A stretch of DNA of 64,000 nt. Source: Serripes groenlandicus (lineage: Eukaryota; Mollusca; Bivalvia; Cardiida; Cardiidae). The stretch lies in assembly GCA_031761405.1 (NCBI GenBank), contig JASEVX010000013.1, positions 43,153,425 to 43,217,424 of the forward strand. Direction: 5' to 3'. A program made the position numbers and the translations under genes. A model generated the notes under the pieces. It was not told the origin of the DNA. It saw nothing but the letters and a program-made list of their open reading frames with translations, and made no database searches. Below, one piece after another: positions 34,501 to 43,500 of this stretch (its first letter is position 1; each line of letters opens with the position of its first letter).

Positions 34501-37500
34501 ATATATGAGTAATGATTCCTTAAACAGAAAATCCACATGAGGCGAAAAGTGTCTATCCGGGTAAGACTGCGCTGCATGCTTAGGCTGGTCCGGGTCGATA
34601 CTCTACGCAGAGGCCACAATGTTGGTTTTCTCGCGGGATGGTTCATATGTCAATTCATTTAAGTTTCGTATCATTTAACCCTTTTCCACATACAGACGCT
34701 TTCTGTTAATGAAAAGCATTGTGGCAAAAAAGCGAAATGCTCTTAACTCTATTCACAAACAAATGTTCATTTACAGAAGTTTTCAATATTTTTACCCTAT
34801 TTTCTGACGCCTCTGCAGCAGACAACTTTTAAAACAATGTGGCAAAAGATGATTTTAGAGCCGTCCGTTGCAGATTTGTTGTGTGTGGGAAAGGGTTTAG
34901 CAATTATTCATTTTCTCACAAAAGTTTTCGATGTCGTGTAGTTGAAATACACCATGTACAGTTTATATCAGGAAGTAGAGAGTATCTGAGCCGGTCCACG
35001 AGAAAACCAACATTGTGGTCTCTGCGTAAAGTATGGACCTGGATCAGTCTAAGCATGCCGCGCAGGCTTACCCGGATAAACACTTTTCGCCTCCTGCGGA
35101 TTTTCTGTTTCAGGAATCGCTACTCTATCTATCCCCCTTTAGACGGAATGTGTCGGCCGGATCAGTCTGCGCGGACAGCGCAGGCTGATCTGGTCGATAC
35201 ATTACGCAGATGTGTATATATATGAGCCGTCCCGCGAGAAAACCAACATGGACTATGCGTAATATATCGACCCAGATCAGCCTACGCAGTACGCACAGGC
35301 TTATTCGGGCCAACACATTCCATCTCAGACAGATAGAGGTATAAAGTTTTGATTCCTGAAACAGAACATTTACAGGAGGCGAACCGGGTCGGTCCGGGTT
35401 AGCCTGCGTGGCATTCTTAGGTTGATCCTGGTCGAGATTTAACGCCGAGTCCACAATGGTGGTTGTCTCGTGGAATGACTCATATACGGATATACAAGAC
35501 GAATCTAAATAACATGTGCAAACAGACAGGATGTAAATATTTTGAATAAGAAGTCCAAATGTCCCTTTTTTAAACAAGAAGGGCAAGATATGCCTAGGCT
35601 ATACCATATTCTATAATAAAAGGTTTTCAAGAGCAGAAAGGGTCAATTTTGACGTAGGGATTAGGCGTTTTATTTGCTACGATCTATGTGATATTCAGCA
35701 TGTGAAAGTCTATTCTACTTCCAGATTAGCAGAAGTATGATAACAAAAATGGGAGTATATAAACAAAATATACAAAGTAATTTTAACAAGTTTAAAGATA
35801 TTTATTATCAAAATTGAGCATTTATGAAATTAAAAGAACGAGCTCACATGTATAGTATGTATAGCAAGAATACAATGATCTTAATTAACAAACTTTATGG
35901 TTAGGAGCCTTTTAAGTTTAGAAATACAACCGAATTTTAAAAATAGGCAACAACATCCCCCTAAACTTTTTTTTTTTTTAATGACCGTAAACCAAACAAT
36001 TAAAAAAGCGTAGCCTAGAAAGTTTGGAAAAGTGAACCTTTTTTCTGAGCTTTGATGAATCGGGTCAGGGCCGTAAACCAAACTATTAAAATAACGTATG
36101 CTAGGAAGTTGGGGGAAAAGTTATTAAATACAAATTAAAAGTTTTGTAATAACGGTAGTAGACATACGTATTTTCTATCTTGTTGTTTCTTAAATCAGTT
36201 AATACAATTTATTGATTCATAAAGGTTGTATTCAAACATATTACAGAGTTTTTCTTAGCAATAATAATGTTGATTGCTCCCTTTTCTATTACGTCACCAC
36301 ATGGTACAACATTAAAACCTATCCCATACTGAGGCCGCGCTTCCACGCGGCGTCAATAAACGCATGAATAAATACAGGGACTGATTTATATTTTGATAAC
36401 TGTTTCATGCACCATTAACTAAAGCCATAAAACCCACTGTTCTCCAGTTTTAACGTTCTGTCTGCTGTTTAAAATACAACCGCGAACAATTTCGACCAAA
36501 TAAGCCTATATGAGCCGGTTCACGAGGAAAAGGTACACGTCGACAATTATGATTGATTGTTTGGTGTTTTACGCCGCTTTCCATATTTCAGTTATATCAC
36601 GGCGTTTCCTGTGTAAGTTTCTAGTACTCCTCGTCCATTCAGGGGCGTAGCTTGGCAATAATCAATGTGTAGGCCGTCTCGTGAGATAATCAATAGTGTG
36701 GACTCTGCGTAAAGTATCGACCCGGATCTGCTTAAGCATGCCACACAGGCGTACCCGGATATACATTTTTCGCTCCTGTGGATTTCCTGTTTCAGGAATC
36801 ACTACTCTATCTATCCCCCCTTAGACGGAATGTGTCGGCCGGATCAGTCTGCACGGACAGCGCAGGCTGATCTGGTCGATACATTACGCAGATGTGTATC
36901 GCCGCAGCTGCATTTTTGGGGCATTTTTTAGAAAAAATGTGTATGCACGTGCCTACGCCCATTTATTCCGACACTAGCGAGTCAGTCTGAATAATAACCA
37001 CGCAACCCTGAACGCCAAGAAGGGAGAGCCATTGATACCGTTTTCAAAGTCTTTGGTATGAACCGACCGGGGATCGAACAGGCTGATCTTGATCTATATT
37101 TTCCACAAATGCCAACTGGTCCCTTTTCTCATAGACTGGCTCATATCGTTATTTATCGAAACGCAATGGTGGCGAGGTTGGTTGCTAGATTTTAGCGTAA
37201 TAAAGGTTCACACTGATGCATTAACTCTCTTAATGCTGACTTTCACATAGTCGACTCTACTATGCTGACAACTGGACCACTTCATTTTTCGCTAAACAGG
37301 AAATTTGGTAAAAATGCTATGGCTAAGTGGCAATCTGTGCAGATTTCATTTATGAACTGTCTCGCCTGAATCTGTATTGTTTGTAAAGGCCTTTAATTGC
37401 CTTTGGCAGCGAAAAAAATAAGTTCGAAATGTCAGCAGTGATTTGTTTCAGACTACATACAGGTTTAAGAAATGAAACGTAATAAGTTATGTAAGCAAAA

Positions 37501-40500
37501 TACTGCGTTTCTCACGAATCCTTCTTTTTCTAATGATTTCAAAATACTACCTCAGATGCGTCCAAAATGTATACGCGTAAAACGATGACATTCTGTCAAC
37601 AGAGAGTTTATTTCTGACAGAATTTCTAAATTTCAAAATCAGTAATTCAGCACATGTAATGCTTACTAACTGTTAACCCTTTCAGCGCCGAATTGTTTAA
37701 AGGAGACTCTTCCATGTTCAAACTCGGACGGCTCTATGTTCATGTTATAGGATTTTTGGAATATCTTTATAACTCACAGCCAAACAATGCAGATTTCAGG
37801 TGAGACAGCTCGTTACGAGCTGACTCACCTGAATCTGTATTGTTTGCAAAAAGCTCAATATTGCCTGTGGCGCTGAAATAGTTAAACGTTTGTATATTAT
37901 GCTTTGAAAGCGTCTACAGTAAATAATATAACGATAGACTAATTGAAAACATAAATTTGATACATTACATGTTAAAAATGAGAACCTTTCTATTTTGAGA
38001 TATTTCACATTTTCCAAACAAGTTTTTGAAATAGTCCTCTGCTGCAAATGCATCAGATGTCGTTGGGATCAGGAAAAACGTTGACGGTACAACGTTTTAT
38101 ATCATAGACAGAGGAAAGGTAACGGAGCTGTTCTTCATAACAGGTCAATCCATTCCAAATCTCATTTAAACCAAACATTAATTTCCCTGCAGTAGCAAAC
38201 GCTCATTAAATCTGATAACTGCCTATTTAAGGCTGTCTAATATTGAACTTTTCGTCAGCAATTCAAATTGTCGCCTAAAATCGTTAGGTAAAAACAAGGG
38301 AGATAAGTCATTTAAATACACGAGGCAATGGTGACCGAGTTTTCCGATTGTGTAGTCACCATTTTGGAAGCAGAACCGAACGTTGGTTGTGTCGTGCGAT
38401 TTCATTGGACATAACAACGAGCGCCTACTCATGAATATTTAGAGTAAATTCGAGACGAACTTTTAAGCCGTGTCGCCATATGTTTTCCGATGACAAATCC
38501 GTTGCTGGTATTGGTTCGAGTTAAGCGATATATTAGAATTATTGCATGTTTAAGTCCTGTAGAAAAGATGATTTGTTCTTCTCCTCCAGATCTCTAATCG
38601 ACGTATGTCTATTGTAGTGATTGTACGGTCCAATCTCTGAGGCAGTCAATAGACATGTTGCCATATGTTTCGATTACCCCGTAATAAGTAAATATTATTG
38701 AGCAATTTCTCGTTTACAACAATGTTTTCAATAGTCGTCTGCATCAGGAAAAGAATAAAGAATTTTACATTGTTATAAAATATATGTAAACAAGACATTC
38801 CTGTTTCTTCTCGCCAGGTCTCTATTCGAGGTTTCTCTATGTTTGGGACTGGACGACCAGAAGTCTGAAGCAGACGATAGACTTGGGACAAGAGGGTCTG
38901 ATTCCCTTGGAGATCCGATTCTTGCATAACCCAGAAGCAAGCGAGGGTTTTGTTGGGTGTGCTCTCAGCTCTAATATATTCCGCTTCTACAAAGACCCTG
39001 TGAGTTTACAGTTGCATATTCAACATATTAAATATGGAAAATTCCTATATATAAGTTGAAATAATTATGGCAAATAGGAAAACTTGCTCTTTTTCAGCAA
39101 TTGTCCCTTTGCCACACTGATTTCTAGAGTTGTCTGCTGCAGATGGGTCAAAGTGAGTCTGTATGTAATCGGCTGAACCCTTTCATCATACAACAAAACT
39201 GCAGCGGAATACTCTTTCAGCGCGGAATTGTTTAAAGTTGACTCTTCTATGTTCAAAATCGGGTGTTTCCATTTCTCAATTTATGAAAGTTTTGGACTAT
39301 TTTGGTAACTAAAAGGCAGACAATGCTGATTTCAGGTGAGACAGCACGTTACGAGCTGACTCACCTGAATCTGCATTGTTTGCAAAAACCTCAATATTGC
39401 CTGCGGCGCTGAAAGAGTTAAAGACATGTTGTCTAAAGTAAGGAAACTCTCTTAGTGAAAGAACAAATATTGAATAAAGTTAAAAACAATGTGGCGAAAG
39501 GTGAAATTGCTAATCATGAGCCATTATGGTTTCAAATGTCGTCAGCGTCAGATGCCTCAGAAAGTTGTTGTATATATGGGTAAGGGTTGTAAATAATAAA
39601 TATGCCATATTTGAATTCTAGGTTGGCACCTGGAGCGTTGAGAAGGTAATTGACGTTCCCAGTAAAACCGTGGAAGGCTGGACCGAACCCGAGATGACTG
39701 GAATGATTACAGATATCATTTTATCTCTGGATGACAAATACCTGTACTTTAGTAACTGGTTACACGGGGACGTCAGACAGTACGACATCACAGACACCAG
39801 AAACCCGAAACTTGTCGGACAGGTTCGTTTGTTCGTTTGTTTGTTTGACTGGATTCGAACCATCCCACGAGAAAACCAACATTGAGGACTCTGCGTAAAG
39901 CATCGATCCGGATCAGCCTAAGCATGCTGCGCAGGCTAACCCGGACAGACACGTTTCGCCTCCTGTGGATTTTCTGGATTAGGGATCATTACTCTATACA
40001 CCTATCCCCCTGAGACGGAATGTGTCGGCCTGGATTAGCCTGCGCTGACTGCGCAGGCTGATCTTGATCGATACATTACGCATAGTCCACAATGTTGGTT
40101 TTCTCGTGGGACGGTTCATTTTTCGGCCGCTCGACTGTATTTTAATCTTGGCGTTTCCGAGTGCACGTACTTACACTTCCGGATAGCCTATCTTGATACC
40201 TATTTATCAAGCAGATACTTTTTTCTCTGAAATCCAGAATGTCAAGGAGTAACTGGCACCTTAAAAAGTCTTTGTTATGACCAGACCGGAAATTGACTTT
40301 AAAAAGTCTTTGCTATGACCTGACCGGGAATTGACTTTAAAAAGTCTTTGTTATGACCTGACCGGGAATTGACTTTAAAAAGTCTTTGCTATGACCAGAC
40401 CGGAAATTTACTTTAAAAAGTCTTTGCTATGACCAGACCGGAAATTGACTTTAAAAAGTATTTGCTATGACCAGACCGGAAATTTACTTTAAAAAGTCTT

Positions 40501-43500
40501 TGCTATGACCAGACCGGGAATTGACTTTAAAAAGTCTTTGCTATGACCAGACCGGGAATTGACTTTAAAAAGTCTTTGCTATGACCAGACCGGTAATTAA
40601 CGATACTGGGTTTGGTATTGTCTTCACGAGTGGAAAATTAATATCTTGCTAGACCAAAGGTCGAGAGAGAAGTCAAATTGACCATGCCCCGAGTAGACAA
40701 TACAAAGCCACGTCTTAAAGTACAAATGTTATATATATTTAAAGGATTCCCATTCCCATGCCAAAAAGCTAACATGTTTCTTTAACGAAAGCTGGTTTGT
40801 GGCAAAACAAATCTAAATTCGTAAACACTCAATTATAAGTACTATTGTTTTCAGTAAATAGACTACCCGGGTAGCACACGTTTGGCAGAAATAAAAATAA
40901 TCCGCGTCATGGATATTGGCAGTCTAATTTAAACAAGACCTAAGCTTCGCGTGTTCGTATATAGATCCGGTGACTGCCTCTTACATGTCGTCTCAGACGT
41001 TGACCTTTGCGTCAGCCAATTATAAGCCAATTTGTTGCACTTAAACTGGTTTTAGTTTGTGGTTGAAGGTTTCAACAGTTTAATATCAAACCAAAACTGG
41101 TTCACAGGGTTTGGATTTTTCGCCACAAACGGCCGGTTTTGAGAACAACACGGCTGACTTTGATACAAATGTTTTTATCTTTTAATTTTCTGGTCATAAT
41201 TACATAATAAAAGGAGTAAATAAAGTATTTATATGTTTAAAAATCCAAATATATTTTTAATACCATTATCAGACATGGTCTGAACCCAGTCTAGCGCATT
41301 TCCACATGTAAGGGCTAATTTAAGCGGTTCAGTCGACATGTTCTCTCTTCCAAGTGACCATGTGACCATACATCAAACCCCCGAAACCACATTCGAGGGC
41401 GGTTTGATCGGTTTAAGAAATCATTTTTAAGTTTGTGTAAACAAATGGAAAAACTGGTTTTAGTTTTAAAACCGGTTTGATTAACAAATGGATGGTATAC
41501 GAAACTAGTTTTAAACCGAAACTAGTTTATGCGCAACAAACGGGCTCTATGTGTTGCGTACATGATTGTTAGGTATATAACAAGAGATGATCCAATTAAA
41601 TAAACGATATAGAGAAGCGGGGATTGTTAAGTATTATGGTTGTATAATTCCGAACGTTGCAATTGGTGGTATCAGCAAATTTCATTGGACAATAAACGAT
41701 CAACTGCTCATGAATATTTAAGGTTTAATCATGCCATTTTCATACAAATATTTTGAGAAATGTGGGCCGCTTTTCGCATGCTTGACTTTTCGTAACATCA
41801 ATGTCGCCATCAATTGTTTAAAGGAAACAGGTGTGCGGCTGCTACATGATTTCAATGGCCTTTATGAAACAAGTGACAGGAAAATTTGAGAATGTTCTTT
41901 TTGTTCTAGGTCTAGGAGATAAGTTGTTTGTCACAGGTCTTTTTGGAATCAAATCAAGATGCCTATCTATGCGAAGTATTTTGGTCTGATTGGATTAATT
42001 TGCGATTTGTGGTCTATTTACCTCTCCGCGTTTTGCATCATTTCACTTTACAAACTAGTAGGGTTATACTTCTAGCGTTTCGGCCAGTAGACGCATTTTA
42101 GCCTGTTATGAATATAAGCGGACAGCGAAGCCTCTTATGAGAGTGAGCGTTTACCGACAGTCTCGTGCGAGTCGTCACCAATACGATACGACCCATTCCC
42201 CCATAATACGCGACTCAACTGTGAACGGCGCTGGAGTAAAACCAACAACCTTCACGTTCTTATAACACGTGTGGAGGAAACACCTGTCGTCGCATTACTA
42301 CCAGGGTGCCAATTGAATACTTGTTTACAGAAGTTATTTCTATGATTAATGTGTGCACAGTGAGAAGCCAGATCAGTTTGCACAAATCCCTTTTGATTGG
42401 TTATCGGTAGAGCTCCCCTCATGTATTTATTGCGAGCATAACTATTATCCCTTTACCATAAATAACAAATCTGCAGTAGACAAATTTGAAAACATCTAGG
42501 CTGAAACATGGAAAATCCCCATAAATGAAGGTATGATTATTGAAAACAGTTGAAAACATTGTGGCAAAAGGAGAAATTGCTCGTTTTGAGCAATTTCTTC
42601 TTTTGCCACATTGTTTTCAAAAGTCGTCTGCTGCAGAGGCGTCAGGTTAAGCGTTAAACAGATCTCGAACTTTACTCTTAACCTTTTCCCTCATACGACA
42701 GTTCTGCAGCAGACGACTTTGAACGTATTTTGTCAAAAAATAGAAAATCTCCATAATTGAATGGATAACCTATGACAAAAGGTGGAAAACATTGTGGCAA
42801 AAGGAGAAATTGCACGTTTTTTGTCACTATGTTTTCAAAAAGCCGTCTGCTGCAGAGGCGTCAGAAAGCGTCTATATGAGGGAAAGGGTTAAATTAATCA
42901 CACTTCAACATGTTTATCAACTTCTTTTCTGCAACTTTAGATTTTCCTCGGAGGTAAAATTTGTAAAGGAGAGGGTGTTACTGTCACGTCGGATTCAGAG
43001 TTAAAGGTAAACACATTGTGACTTCATGACCAACGTAGCATAATGATCATTCTCACCTACACACTCTCTGTCTGACGCTTCTGCAGCAGGCGGCGTTAGA
43101 AAACATTATGGCAAATGGAGAAATATAATACCCGGAGTGAAGTCTATGAATGGCTGTTAACCCTTTCCCACATACAACACACCTGCAGCAAACGACTTTG
43201 AAAACATACCCGAACTTTCTTTCGATACTCCCTTTGGATGAAATAGTTGAAAACATGGTGACAACAGGAAAAGTTGCTCGTTGTGAGCAATGTCTTCTTT
43301 TGTCGCCATGTTTTCTAAAAGCCGTCTGCTGTAGAGGCGTCGGAAAGCGTCTATATGAGGGAAAGGGTTTGAATAGAATAAAGAGGTGTACAGAATTACC
43401 GTTTGCGTGTGTGTGGTTTTTTTTTATCTTTATTCATTTCTTGAATTGTTGACACATCAAGGTAGATCTGGGTGTGGATATTGGCTGGTTTTAACCTTTT

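Noticed and set aside
34356..35586. Several frames with [17 protein letters not shown] peptides (also 20660, 48618)
   Set aside because: Translations of P1 MITE copies.
42792..43004. Frame starting [10 protein letters not shown], and related frames at 28712 and 54141
   Set aside because: These are the same P3 MITE translated in the same frame (shared [17 protein letters not shown] end), not a protein family.
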